DNA of 21,151 bases from CBETVX01 sp965539935 (GCA_965539935.1 CBETVX010000051.1:1-21151); one strand, 5' to 3'. Positions 7,692-15,679 are shown, counted from the first letter of the stretch. Notes: generated from the letters alone by a model not told the origin. Program-made: numbers and translations.

Positions 7692-7726
7692 ATAAAGTGT
7701 TAATAAATTTAACACTTTATTTTTTT
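7692..7726 (+). terminator. Intrinsic terminator after tepA
   Basis: The arms at 7692-7703 and 7709-7720 form a perfect 12-bp stem with a five-base loop (TAAAT), followed by a run of T to 7726. It ends transcripts from tepA. It may also act as a 5' stabilising hairpin for transcripts starting at the overlapping promoter. Confidence 0.85.
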
Positions 7727-7756
7727 GATTATTGTAATATTAGTGAGGTGTATGCA

Positions 7757-10039
7757 GTGGCTAAGTCAAAAAGAAAAAGGAAAAAAAAGAACTCTAGTAA
7801 TTTTTCTAATGAAGTACAAGCAATCATCATAATATCCTTTGGTTTATTATCTATATTTAGTTTACATACAGATTCTGTTGGAAAGGTAGGATTTATTATT
7901 AAAAATTTGCTTTTTGGCATGTTTTCTACTCCTGCTTTCGTTATTCCGTATTTAATTGTATTATACGGTTTTTTTTCACTTGACAAATCATTGTCAAAAC
8001 TTAAAAATAAATTTCTATATTGTTCAACAGCATTATTTTCATTCCTTTTAATAATATATACATTAGTAAATAGAGAACATCTTCCAGATGATATAATAAA
8101 TTATGATAATTTAAAATTAGTTTATTTATTTGGTGCAAACTATCATGGAGGTGGAGGGATTATAGGTTCTCTACTGGCATCTTTATTTATATACTTTTTT
8201 GGTGTCAAAGGAAGTTATATAGTTGTATCAACATTGATTTTTTTATCAATAATGTTAGTAACAAATATATCTTTAAAAGAGATTATTACAATATTATTGA
8301 ATAGTCTTAAAAACGCTTATAAAACAATTATTAAGTTTGTTTCAAATAATTTTTCCACCCCAAAATTATCTAGTGATCTAGTTAAAGGTTCAAAGAAAGA
8401 AAAAGCAAAAGTAAATGACGACACAAACAATAATCTAGTTAATGAGGATGTAGATGAAAAAATAAAAATATTAGATTATACAAGTACTAATCAAAAATCT
8501 ACAATAGAGAAAGAAAATAACAACAGTATAGATATCAATGATCAAATACAAACTAAAGAAGAAAATCTTAATGAAGAAACAGTTCTTAAAGTTAACACAG
8601 ACAGTAGTTTAAAGGACTATCAACTGCCTAGCTTATCTTTATTAAATCAAAATAATAGTAATAATAATACTAAAAATAAAAAAGATATATTAAACAAAGC
8701 TAAAACCTTAGAAAAAACATTGGATAATTTCGGAGTAGAAGCTAAGGTTGTTCAGATAAGTAAAGGTCCAACAATTACAAGATTTGAGATTCAACCTAGT
8801 CCAGGTGTTAAAGTAAGTAAAATAGTTAATTTGACAGATGATATAGCTTTAAACCTTGCAGCCCAAAATATACGTATTGAAGCTCCAATACCTGGTAAAT
8901 CAGCTGTTGGTATAGAAGTCCCAAATTCAAATCCAATGTTAGTTAGTTTTAGAGAGGTAATAGAAAGCAAAGAATTTGTTAATAGTAGTTCTAAATTAAC
9001 TTATATATTAGGAAAAAATATTTCAGGAAACCCTATAGTAAGTGATTTATCTAAAATGCCACATATGCTAATTGCTGGAGCAACTGGATCTGGAAAAAGT
9101 GTTTGTGTGAATACCTTGATAAATAGTATATTATACAAAGCATCTCCAGAAGAAGTTAAATTCCTTCTAATCGACCCTAAAGTAGTAGAATTGAGTAATT
9201 ATAATGGAATTCCACATTTATTGCTTCCTGTAGTTACCGATCCTAAAAAAGCAGCTACAGCTTTAAACTGGGTTGTACAAGAAATGACCAATAGATATAA
9301 ATTATTTGCTAATACAGGTGTTAGAAATATCGACAGTTATAATGAAAAAATTAATAATATTGAAGGAGAAGAAAAATTACCAAAGCTTGTTGTTATTATA
9401 GATGAGCTAGCTGATTTAATGATGGTTGCACCTAATCAAGTAGAAGATGCTATATGTAGACTTGCACAAATGGCTAGAGCTGCAGGAATTCATTTGATTG
9501 TTGCTACTCAAAGACCTTCTGTAGATGTTATCACTGGAGTTATTAAAGCAAATATTCCTTCTAGAATTGCCTTTGCAGTATCATCCCAGGCTGATTCCAG
9601 AACTATTCTCGACATGGGTGGAGCTGAAAAACTTTTAGGAAAAGGGGATATGCTTTTTTATCCTGTGGGTGCATCTAAACCTGTTAGAGTACAGGGAGCT
9701 TTCATAGCAGACTCAGAAGTTAAAAATATTGTAGACTTTATTAAAAATCAAGTTGAAGATGTAGATTATGAGGATGCAATAATTGATAATATGGAAAAAT
9801 CCATTCAAAAAGAAAATGTAGATGAACTTTTATCACAGGCAATTGAAATAGTAGTTGAGGCTCAACAAGCTTCCATATCAATGTTACAAAGGAAACTTAG
9901 AATTGGTTATAATAGAGCTGCTAGAATTATTGATGAAATGGAAAATAGAGGCATAGTAAGTGGTCATCTTGGTAGTAAACCTAGAAATGTATTAATTTCT
10001 AAGGAAGAATTAAAAGAAATGAAAGAAAAAACTAGTTAG
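7757..10039 (+). CDS. spoIIIE: FtsK/SpoIIIE family DNA translocase
   Basis: This is a membrane-anchored, ATP-driven double-stranded DNA pump that moves chromosomal DNA through closing septa, including the forespore septum. The 760-residue protein has a basic N-terminus (KSKRKRKKK), about four membrane segments (within about 20-185), a polar Asn/Lys-rich linker (about 190-310), then the RecA-like motor. The motor carries Walker A GATGSGKS (441-448) and Walker B LVVIIDE (ending D549, E550). The C-terminal winged-helix gamma domain is present (QQASISMLQRKLRIGYNRAARIIDEM). I chose the GTG at 7757 because GAGGTG at 7745-7750 precedes it; the frame is open from 7697, but that would start inside the terminator hairpin. 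Synteny with tepA favours SpoIIIE over a vegetative FtsK. It is probably the first gene of an operon running to cinA. Confidence 0.95.
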   Translation: MAKSKRKRKKKNSSNFSNEVQAIIIISFGLLSIFSLHTDSVGKVGFIIKNLLFGMFSTPAFVIPYLIVLYGFFSLDKSLSKLKNKFLYCSTALFSFLLIIYTLVNREHLPDDIINYDNLKLVYLFGANYHGGGGIIGSLLASLFIYFFGVKGSYIVVSTLIFLSIMLVTNISLKEIITILLNSLKNAYKTIIKFVSNNFSTPKLSSDLVKGSKKEKAKVNDDTNNNLVNEDVDEKIKILDYTSTNQKSTIEKENNNSIDINDQIQTKEENLNEETVLKVNTDSSLKDYQLPSLSLLNQNNSNNNTKNKKDILNKAKTLEKTLDNFGVEAKVVQISKGPTITRFEIQPSPGVKVSKIVNLTDDIALNLAAQNIRIEAPIPGKSAVGIEVPNSNPMLVSFREVIESKEFVNSSSKLTYILGKNISGNPIVSDLSKMPHMLIAGATGSGKSVCVNTLINSILYKASPEEVKFLLIDPKVVELSNYNGIPHLLLPVVTDPKKAATALNWVVQEMTNRYKLFANTGVRNIDSYNEKINNIEGEEKLPKLVVIIDELADLMMVAPNQVEDAICRLAQMARAAGIHLIVATQRPSVDVITGVIKANIPSRIAFAVSSQADSRTILDMGGAEKLLGKGDMLFYPVGASKPVRVQGAFIADSEVKNIVDFIKNQVEDVDYEDAIIDNMEKSIQKENVDELLSQAIEIVVEAQQASISMLQRKLRIGYNRAARIIDEMENRGIVSGHLGSKPRNVLISKEELKEMKEKTS

Positions 10040-10050
10040 TGGTGATAAAT

Positions 10051-11097
10051 ATGATAAAACAAATTAGCATTAAAGAAGCCTTAGATACTTCAAATTCAAT
10101 ATTTATAGATCTCCGATCAGAAAGTGAATACAATTCATCTAATATACCAGGTTCAATTAATATACCTATATTAAATGACGAAGAACGTTCAACTGTAGGG
10201 AAAATATATAAAGTTTCCGGTGAAGAAGCTAAAATTATGGGTTTAAGATATTCATTACCTAAACTGGAATCTATATATAAAAGAGTATTGGATCTTAGTA
10301 AGCAATATAAAAATATTATAATATATTGTTGGCGTGGTGGTATGCGAAGTAAATCAGTCTGTAATATATTAAGCACATTGGGAATTCAAAATGTATATCA
10401 ACTAAATGGTGGTTATAAATCCTATAGACAATATGTACTTGATTATTTAAATAATCTTGAAAATAAATTTACTTTTGTTGTATTACATGGTTTAACCGGC
10501 GTAGGAAAAACTATAATTCTACAAAGACTAAGTGAACTTAATGAACCTGTTATCAATTTAGAGGACATGGCAAAAAATGCAGGTTCAGTATTTGGGAATA
10601 TTCTTTTTTCAGGTGATTCTCCTTCACAGAAACAATTTGAGTCTATGGTTTTTAATCAATTGTACTACAATAAGCATAACTATGTCTTTATTGAAAGTGA
10701 GAGTAAAAGGGTAGGAAATATAAATTTACCAAATTCTATTATGGATTCTATTGCTTCTGGAAAACACATTCTAATAGAGACATCTTTAAATAATAGAATC
10801 AATATATTATATGATTCTTATATAAAATCTGATAATCGTAATGACGATATGATTATCAAGTCACTGTTGCACCTTAAAAAAAGGTTAGGTAATAATGCTA
10901 TAGAAATATTAGTTAATAAAGTAAAACAAAAGGAATATAAATTTGTTATACAGTATCTTCTTGAATATTATTATGATCCTCTATATAAATATTCTATAAA
11001 TAAAATAAAACAATATGATCTTACAGTTAATTATGATAACTTAGATGATTGTATTAATCAGATAAAAAAATTTGTTGATTTAAATATTTCACAATAA
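10051..11097 (+). CDS. mnmH: tRNA 2-selenouridine synthase
   Basis: MnmH (SelU, YbbB) replaces the sulfur of 2-thiouridine at tRNA wobble position 34 with selenium from selenophosphate, by way of a geranylated intermediate. The 348-residue protein has an N-terminal rhodanese domain with FIDLRSESEY (18-27) and the catalytic loop YCWRGGMRS (92-100, Cys93). A C-terminal P-loop domain follows with GLTGVGKT (147-154), an NLEDMAKNAGSVFG segment and an ESESKRVG segment. These are the diagnostic elements of the family. GTG codons at 10039 and 10042 are in frame, but they would abut the spoIIIE stop and form part of the weak GTGGTGAT ribosome binding site, so I took the ATG. It implies the cell makes selenophosphate (selD elsewhere). 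Its position between spoIIIE and rimO is unusual. Confidence 0.93.
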   Translation: MIKQISIKEALDTSNSIFIDLRSESEYNSSNIPGSINIPILNDEERSTVGKIYKVSGEEAKIMGLRYSLPKLESIYKRVLDLSKQYKNIIIYCWRGGMRSKSVCNILSTLGIQNVYQLNGGYKSYRQYVLDYLNNLENKFTFVVLHGLTGVGKTIILQRLSELNEPVINLEDMAKNAGSVFGNILFSGDSPSQKQFESMVFNQLYYNKHNYVFIESESKRVGNINLPNSIMDSIASGKHILIETSLNNRINILYDSYIKSDNRNDDMIIKSLLHLKKRLGNNAIEILVNKVKQKEYKFVIQYLLEYYYDPLYKYSINKIKQYDLTVNYDNLDDCINQIKKFVDLNISQ

Positions 11098-11116
11098 TTA
11101 GGAGGTATATATACAG

Positions 11117-12451
11117 TTGAAGGCATATATAGAAACTTTAGGATGTTCAAAAAATCAAGTTGATTCTGAAATAATGTTATCAATCTTAAATAAAAATAAG
11201 TATAGTCTAACTAAAAATCCAATTGATGCAGATATAATAGTTGTAAATACTTGCGGTTTTATAGAAAGTGCTAAAGAGGAGTCAATTAATACTATTTTAG
11301 AATTAAGTAACCTTAAACATAGAGGGAATTGTAAAGTCATAATAGTTACCGGTTGTCTAGCTCAAAGATATGTAGATGAATTATCCAAAGAGCTACCTGA
11401 AGTAGATGCTTTTCTAGGCACTACTAATTTTAATGAAATATCAGATGTTATAAATACTGTACTTAAAGAAAAAAAGCAATTAGCCCAAGTTGGAAATATT
11501 AATGATGAGGTCATTTACGATATTCCTAGGGTACTAACTACACCTTCCTATACAGCATATTTAAAAATTGCTGAAGGCTGTGACAATTATTGTACTTATT
11601 GTATTATTCCTAAATTAAGAGGTAATTATAAAAGTAGACCAATGGAAAAAATTATTGATGAAGCTAAACATTTAGCTGCAAATGGTGTAAAAGAATTAAT
11701 AATCATTGCTCAAGATACAACTAGGTATGGAAAAGACCTTTATGGAAACTATAAACTAGTTGAACTATTAGACTCATTAAGTAAGATTGAATCAATAAAA
11801 TGGATTAGACTTCAATATTCATACCCAGACATAATCGATGATGAATTAATTCATTTGATTAAAAATAATAAGAAGATATGTAATTACATGGATATTCCTA
11901 TACAGCATTGTAATGATGAGATATTAAAAAAAATGAATAGAAATACATCAAAGGAATCGATTTTAAATCTAATAGATAAACTTAGAAAAACTATTCCTGA
12001 CATAGCTATAAGGACTTCACTTATAGTTGGTTTTCCTGGTGAATCCAATGAGCAATTTAATGATTTGGTTAATTTTATAGAGGATGTAAAATTTGATAGA
12101 CTAGGAGTCTTTTCTTATTCGAGAGAAGAAGGAACTTCTGCTGCAAAATATCAAGACCAAATACCTGATGAAGTAAAGAAAAAAAGACAAAATAAAATTA
12201 TGGAACTTCAGCAACAAATATCATATAAAAACAATCTTGAAAAAGTTGGGAAAATTTATGATATACTTATAGAAGATAGAGTAGAAGACAATCTTTATAT
12301 AGGTCGATCAGAATATGATGCACCTGAAGTTGATGGTCTTGTTTATGTGAAAACCAATTCTAAATTAAAAGTGGGAAGTTTTGTAAAGGCTAAGATTATT
12401 GATGCTTTAGAATATGATTTAATGGGAGAGATTTATGATGAACTTAGCTAA
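11117..12451 (+). CDS. rimO: Ribosomal protein S12 methylthiotransferase
   Basis: RimO is a radical SAM enzyme with two iron-sulfur clusters that methylthiolates a conserved aspartate of ribosomal protein S12. The 444-residue protein has the three N-terminal cluster cysteines (C10 in GCSKNQVDSE, C46 in NTCGF, C80 in TGCLAQRY), the radical SAM CxxxCxxC motif (C155, C159, C162 in EGCDNYCTYCIIP) and a C-terminal TRAM domain (about 375-440). GCSKN and YGKDLYG favour RimO over the tRNA enzyme MiaB. The start is a TTG at 11117, supported by TAGGAGGT at 11099-11106 and the standard KAYIETLGC start. The end overlaps pgsA, which indicates translational coupling. Confidence 0.95.
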   Translation: MKAYIETLGCSKNQVDSEIMLSILNKNKYSLTKNPIDADIIVVNTCGFIESAKEESINTILELSNLKHRGNCKVIIVTGCLAQRYVDELSKELPEVDAFLGTTNFNEISDVINTVLKEKKQLAQVGNINDEVIYDIPRVLTTPSYTAYLKIAEGCDNYCTYCIIPKLRGNYKSRPMEKIIDEAKHLAANGVKELIIIAQDTTRYGKDLYGNYKLVELLDSLSKIESIKWIRLQYSYPDIIDDELIHLIKNNKKICNYMDIPIQHCNDEILKKMNRNTSKESILNLIDKLRKTIPDIAIRTSLIVGFPGESNEQFNDLVNFIEDVKFDRLGVFSYSREEGTSAAKYQDQIPDEVKKKRQNKIMELQQQISYKNNLEKVGKIYDILIEDRVEDNLYIGRSEYDAPEVDGLVYVKTNSKLKVGSFVKAKIIDALEYDLMGEIYDELS

Positions 12452-12971
12452 TAAAATTACTATTATCAGAATATGTTTAATTCCTATTTTTATGATTTTT
12501 CTATTATCAGATATTCCTAATGGAATAACAATTTCTGCCTTTATTTTTATAATAGCATCACTAACTGATAGTTTAGATGGATACATAGCAAGAAGTAGAA
12601 ATCAAGTTACTAAACTCGGGAAATTCATGGACCCCCTAGCTGACAAACTCTTAGTAACAGCTGCTTTAGTTTCTCTAGTTCAATTAAATAGGATAGATGC
12701 ATGGATAGTAATTATCATAATATCTAGGGAAATTATTGTCAGTGTTTTTAGAGCAATAGCTGCAGCTGAAGGAATAGTTATTGCAGCAAGTCCATGGGGA
12801 AAATTTAAAACTATTTTTCAATTAATAGCAATTGTATCAATACTATTTAACAATTACCCATTTTCATTATTGAATTTTCCTTTTTCAGATATTGCAATTT
12901 GGATAGCAACTATTTTAACAATTATTTCTGGAGTAGATTATATATTAAGGAACAAGAAGGTTCTCTATTAA
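12438..12971 (+). CDS. pgsA: CDP-diacylglycerol-glycerol-3-phosphate 3-phosphatidyltransferase
   Basis: PgsA transfers the phosphatidyl group from CDP-diacylglycerol to glycerol 3-phosphate, the committed step to phosphatidylglycerol, in the cytoplasmic membrane. The 177-residue protein has several hydrophobic helices and a perfect CDP-alcohol phosphatidyltransferase signature: D44-xx-D47-G48-xx-A51-R52-x8-G61-xxx-D65-xxx-D69. Two tandem ATG codons occur at 12435 and 12438. GGAGAG at 12425-12430 is better spaced for the second, giving the family-typical MNLANKIT start. The gene overlaps the 3' end of rimO by 14 bases in another frame, so the two are probably translationally coupled. Confidence 0.95.
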   Translation: MNLANKITIIRICLIPIFMIFLLSDIPNGITISAFIFIIASLTDSLDGYIARSRNQVTKLGKFMDPLADKLLVTAALVSLVQLNRIDAWIVIIIISREIIVSVFRAIAAAEGIVIAASPWGKFKTIFQLIAIVSILFNNYPFSLLNFPFSDIAIWIATILTIISGVDYILRNKKVLY

Positions 12972-13004
12972 TATATTAATCTCTACCAAAGAGGAGATGA
13001 TTAA

Positions 13005-14243
13005 TTGAACTGCACTATTCTATCAGTAGGAACAGAATTATTAATGGGGCAAACCGTTAATACAAATGCAACCTATCTATCTAAAGAATTAAATGAACTT
13101 GGTTTTAATGTACTTTATCATTTTACAGTTGGAGATAATCCTAATAGGCTAAAATCTTTATTTAAACATGCTCTTTCAATTTCTGACATTATCATTACAA
13201 CTGGAGGCCTTGGTCCTACCCAAGATGATTTAACCAAAGAAATAATATCTGAATCTTTAATGAAAGATTTATATTTAGATGATATGGCTCATAATGAAAT
13301 TAAAAACTTTTTTAATAAACTTAATAAGGAAATGACAACAAATAATATAAAGCAAGCATATCTTCCTTCAGGTAGTAAAATTTTAAAAAACGATTTAGGA
13401 ACTGCTCCTGGTTTTATAATAGATGATATAGAGAAAATTGTTATTTGTCTGCCTGGTCCACCTAAGGAAATGATCCATATGTTTTCAAAATATGTAAAAC
13501 CATACTTATTAAATAGGACTGACTCAATTATTAAATCTAAAATAATAAATTTTTTTGGAATCGGTGAATCAGCTTTAGAATCTAAACTAGAAGATTTAAT
13601 TTCTAATCAAACTAATCCTACTTTGGCAACTTATGCCAATGATGGGTCTTTAAGTCTTAGAATAACTGCAAAGTCTAATTCAGAAAAAGATATTGATTCA
13701 TTACTGAATCCAGTAATTGAAGAAGTAAAAAATAGATTAGATAAATATATTTACAGTTTTAACAATGAATCATTAGAAGAGGTTGTTGGCAATATACTAA
13801 TGGAGAATAATATTTCTATCTCCCTAGCAGAATCATGTACAGGTGGACTTCTTTCATCTATGTTAACTTCTATTCCTGGAATTTCTAAGGTTCTAGATCG
13901 TACAATCGTTAGTTATAGTAATAGGGCAAAATACGAAGAATTAAATGTGCCTTATGAAATAATAAATAAGTATGGAGCAGTAAGTAAAGAAACTGCTATG
14001 GCCATGGCTGAAGGGTTAAAAAAAATTACTAAAAGTGATTTATGTATATCTATAACTGGTATTGCTGGCCCTGGAGGAGGAACAACAGAAAAACCTGTAG
14101 GTTTAGTATATATAGGATTTTCATATTTAGATAATATATACTATAAAAAGTTCAATTTTAATGGGTCTAGGGAAAAAATTAGAAAAATGACTTCTTTGCA
14201 TGCATTAAATCTAATAAGAAAAATTATCAATAATAATATATAG
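13005..14243 (+). CDS. cinA: CinA-family protein (nicotinamide-nucleotide amidohydrolase)
   Basis: CinA is a two-domain protein. The N-terminal molybdopterin-binding-like domain (about 1-170; VGTELLMGQTVNTNATYLSKEL, TTGGLGPTQDD, LPGPPKEM) is associated with pyrophosphatase activity on nucleotide sugars or ADP-ribose. The C-terminal domain (about 255-410; SLAESCTGGLLSSMLTSIPG, GIAGPGGGTTEKPVGLVYIG) is the PncC-type NMN amidohydrolase used in NAD salvage. Both are complete in 412 residues. The start is a TTG at 13005, preceded by GAGGAG at 12991-12996, and gives the usual short N-terminus before VGTELL. It lies directly upstream of recA, as in many Firmicutes, but recA has its own promoter immediately after the cinA stop. 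Confidence 0.95.
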   Translation: MNCTILSVGTELLMGQTVNTNATYLSKELNELGFNVLYHFTVGDNPNRLKSLFKHALSISDIIITTGGLGPTQDDLTKEIISESLMKDLYLDDMAHNEIKNFFNKLNKEMTTNNIKQAYLPSGSKILKNDLGTAPGFIIDDIEKIVICLPGPPKEMIHMFSKYVKPYLLNRTDSIIKSKIINFFGIGESALESKLEDLISNQTNPTLATYANDGSLSLRITAKSNSEKDIDSLLNPVIEEVKNRLDKYIYSFNNESLEEVVGNILMENNISISLAESCTGGLLSSMLTSIPGISKVLDRTIVSYSNRAKYEELNVPYEIINKYGAVSKETAMAMAEGLKKITKSDLCISITGIAGPGGGTTEKPVGLVYIGFSYLDNIYYKKFNFNGSREKIRKMTSLHALNLIRKIINNNI

Positions 14244-14272
14244 TTGACCAAAACCTTAAACTGATATATAAT
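14244..14272 (+). promoter_or_regulatory. Sigma-A promoter of recA
   Basis: TTGACC at 14244-14249 and a perfect TATAAT at 14267-14272 are separated by 17 bases. The promoter starts at the base after the cinA stop codon. The predicted transcription start is near 14279. Confidence 0.85.
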
Positions 14273-14283
14273 ATATTTAAAAT

Positions 14284-14297
14284 AGAACGTTTGTTCG
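14284..14297 (+). promoter_or_regulatory. LexA (SOS) box of recA
   Basis: The core GAAC-N4-GTTC at 14285-14296 matches the Gram-positive LexA consensus (CGAACRNRYGTTYG) except for the first base and one central base. It sits just downstream of the predicted transcription start, where bound LexA would block RNA polymerase. This supports DNA-damage induction of recA. Confidence 0.85.
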
Positions 14298-14301
14298 CGA
14301 A

Positions 14302-14340
14302 GAAGGGATGGTGACAACTAGGTTTTTTACCTAGGTATAT
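14302..14340 (+). promoter_or_regulatory. recA translation start region with hairpin and upstream mini-ORF
   Basis: The ribosome-binding-like sequence AAGGGATGGTGA (14302-14313) lies 27 bases before the recA ATG, too far for normal use. Between them CTAGGT (14318-14323) and ACCTAG (14329-14334) form a 6-bp hairpin with a T5 loop; folding it would shorten the effective distance to about ten bases. An ATG at 14308 opens eight codons in the recA frame and ends at a TAG (14332-14334), seven bases before the recA ATG. The only close Shine-Dalgarno-like match is AGGT at 14333-14336, which overlaps the hairpin. Confidence 0.5.
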
Positions 14341-15384
14341 ATGAGTGATAAAAACAAAGCCTTAAATGTTGTTTTTAATCAAATTGAAAAACAGTTTGGT
14401 AAAGGTTCCATTATGAAATTAGGTGATGATTCAAGCAAATTAAATATTGAAAGTATTTCCACGGGATCTATCGAATTAGATATTGCTTTAGGAATAGGTG
14501 GAGTACCTAGAGGCAGGGTAATAGAAATTTATGGGCCTGAATCATCAGGTAAAACTACTGTCGCTCTACATATTATTGCTGAGGCTCAAAGAATGGGAGG
14601 TACAGCAGCTTTTATTGATGCAGAACATGCATTAGACCCTTCCTATTGTAAAAAACTTGGAGTAGATATAGATAATTTAATTGTGTCACAGCCTGATACT
14701 GGTGAACAGGCTTTAGAGATTGCTGAAGCTCTAGTAAGAAGTGGTGCTATTGATGTAATTGTTGTTGACTCGGTTGCTGCACTTGTACCAAAGGCTGAAA
14801 TAGCTGGAGAAATGGGTGATAGCCATGTTGGTCTACAAGCTAGGCTAATGTCCCAGGCATTAAGAAAGCTAACTGGTGTTATAAACAAATCAAAGACTTC
14901 TACCATATTTATTAATCAGTTGAGAGAAAAAGTTGGTGTAATGTTTGGAAATCCTGAAACTACTACAGGTGGTAGGGCATTAAAATTCTATTCATCTATA
15001 AGAATGGATGTAAGAAAAGTTGATGTCATAAAACAAAATAATGAGGTTATAGGAAGTAGGACTAGAGTAAAAGTTGTGAAAAACAAGCTGGCTCCTCCAT
15101 TTAAAAATGCTGAATTTGATATAATGTATGGATTAGGCATATCAAAAGAAGGTGGCATACTGGATAGTGCTGTAAATGCTGAAATTATTAAAAAATCTGG
15201 TTCCTGGTATAGCTATGGGGATATCAAGTTAGGTCAAGGACGAGAGAACGCTAAACAAACTCTTAGAGAAAATACTGAGTTGTTAGATGAAATAGAAAAG
15301 AAAGTTAGACAGCATTTTAATCTACCTATTCAAAATGATAATAATGATAATAATGAATCTCCAGTGGCTGATGAAATAGATTAA
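14341..15384 (+). CDS. recA: Recombinase A
   Basis: RecA is the DNA strand-exchange ATPase of homologous recombination and the coprotease that triggers LexA self-cleavage. The 347-residue protein is complete. It has the N-terminal helix with QIEKQFGKGSIMKLG, Walker A GPESSGKT (65-72), VIVVDSVAALVPKAE (Walker B region), the L2 loop with NQLREKVGVMFGNPETTTGG, and a short acidic, Asn/Asp-rich tail. The start at 14341 gives the typical MSDKNKAL N-terminus; the frame upstream is closed by a TAG at 14332. Regulation by a LexA box and a strong promoter is visible upstream. A strong terminator follows, so it is monocistronic. Confidence 0.99.
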   Translation: MSDKNKALNVVFNQIEKQFGKGSIMKLGDDSSKLNIESISTGSIELDIALGIGGVPRGRVIEIYGPESSGKTTVALHIIAEAQRMGGTAAFIDAEHALDPSYCKKLGVDIDNLIVSQPDTGEQALEIAEALVRSGAIDVIVVDSVAALVPKAEIAGEMGDSHVGLQARLMSQALRKLTGVINKSKTSTIFINQLREKVGVMFGNPETTTGGRALKFYSSIRMDVRKVDVIKQNNEVIGSRTRVKVVKNKLAPPFKNAEFDIMYGLGISKEGGILDSAVNAEIIKKSGSWYSYGDIKLGQGRENAKQTLRENTELLDEIEKKVRQHFNLPIQNDNNDNNESPVADEID

Positions 15385-15392
15385 TGATACTT

Positions 15393-15430
15393 AAAATAAG
15401 GACTTGATCATAATCAAGTCCTTATTTTAT
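15393..15430 (+). terminator. Intrinsic terminator after recA
   Basis: A perfect 16-bp stem (15393-15408 and 15413-15428) with a CATA loop ends in a T-rich arm. Because the left arm begins with A residues, it could also terminate from the opposite direction, although no minus-strand gene is seen. Confidence 0.93.
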
Positions 15431-15459
15431 TTAATATATATTTCTAAAATTCTAATATC

Positions 15460-15488
15460 TTGACAGTATATTCAAAAAGATATAAAAT
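15460..15488 (+). promoter_or_regulatory. Sigma-A promoter upstream of rny
   Basis: A perfect TTGACA at 15460-15465 and TAAAAT at 15483-15488 are separated by 17 bases. The predicted start is near 15495, giving a leader of about 170 bases before rny. Confidence 0.75.
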
Positions 15489-15494
15489 TAAGAA

Positions 15495-15575
15495 GAAGAA
15501 GTCTATAGCTCCATTCCAGAAAATTTCATTTTGCAGGAGATTTTGAATCGAGTCTTCTCGATTTATATTTTTTTT
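15495..15575 (+). ncRNA. Possible short leader RNA or small RNA upstream of rny
   Basis: The segment between the promoter at 15460-15488 and the terminator at 15546-15575 would be transcribed as an RNA of about 80 bases. It contains complementary pieces that could form an internal stem: CTCC near 15510 with GGAG near 15537, and AAAAT with ATTTT inside. AGAAGA repeats near the 5' end can pair with TCTTCT (15553-15558) in the terminator. That would give mutually exclusive structures, as in attenuators. I do not recognise a known riboswitch class. Either a leader attenuator or an independent small RNA would fit. Confidence 0.4.
15546..15575 (+). terminator. Intrinsic terminator inside the rny leader
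   Basis: AATCGAG (15546-15552) and CTCGATT (15557-15563) form a perfect stem with a TCTT loop, followed by TATA and a run of eight T (15568-15575). It lies between the promoter and the rny coding region, in the direction of rny transcription. Confidence 0.75.
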
Positions 15576-15581
15576 AGCACA

Positions 15582-15604
15582 AATACTGATATTATATCAG
15601 TATT
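15582..15604. repeat. Inverted repeat in the rny leader
   Basis: AATACTGAT (15582-15590) and ATCAGTATT (15596-15604) are perfect 9-bp complements around ATTAT. There is no T tract, so it is not a terminator. It could be an RNA hairpin or protein site between the leader terminator and rny. Confidence 0.6.
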
Positions 15605-15662
15605 GTATGAAGTTTAATTAATTATTTATTTACAAACAAAATAAACAAAAGAATATCATTCT

Positions 15663-15679
15663 AGGAGGTGAAGTCTATT
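15663..15679 (+). promoter_or_regulatory. rny Shine-Dalgarno sequence and possible AUU start codon
   Basis: AGGAGGTG at 15663-15670 is a perfect anti-16S match. Eight bases after AGGAGG lies ATT at 15677, in the rny frame. No ATG, GTG or TTG exists at a suitable distance; the only standard candidate, GTG 15668, is embedded in the Shine-Dalgarno sequence. AUU starts are rare, and in known cases (infC) confer sensitivity to IF3. Confidence 0.5.

Noticed and set aside
7697..7756. N-terminal extension of SpoIIIE from the upstream in-frame codon at 7697
   Set aside because: It would begin inside the tepA terminator hairpin, whereas GAGGTG is correctly placed for the GTG at 7757.
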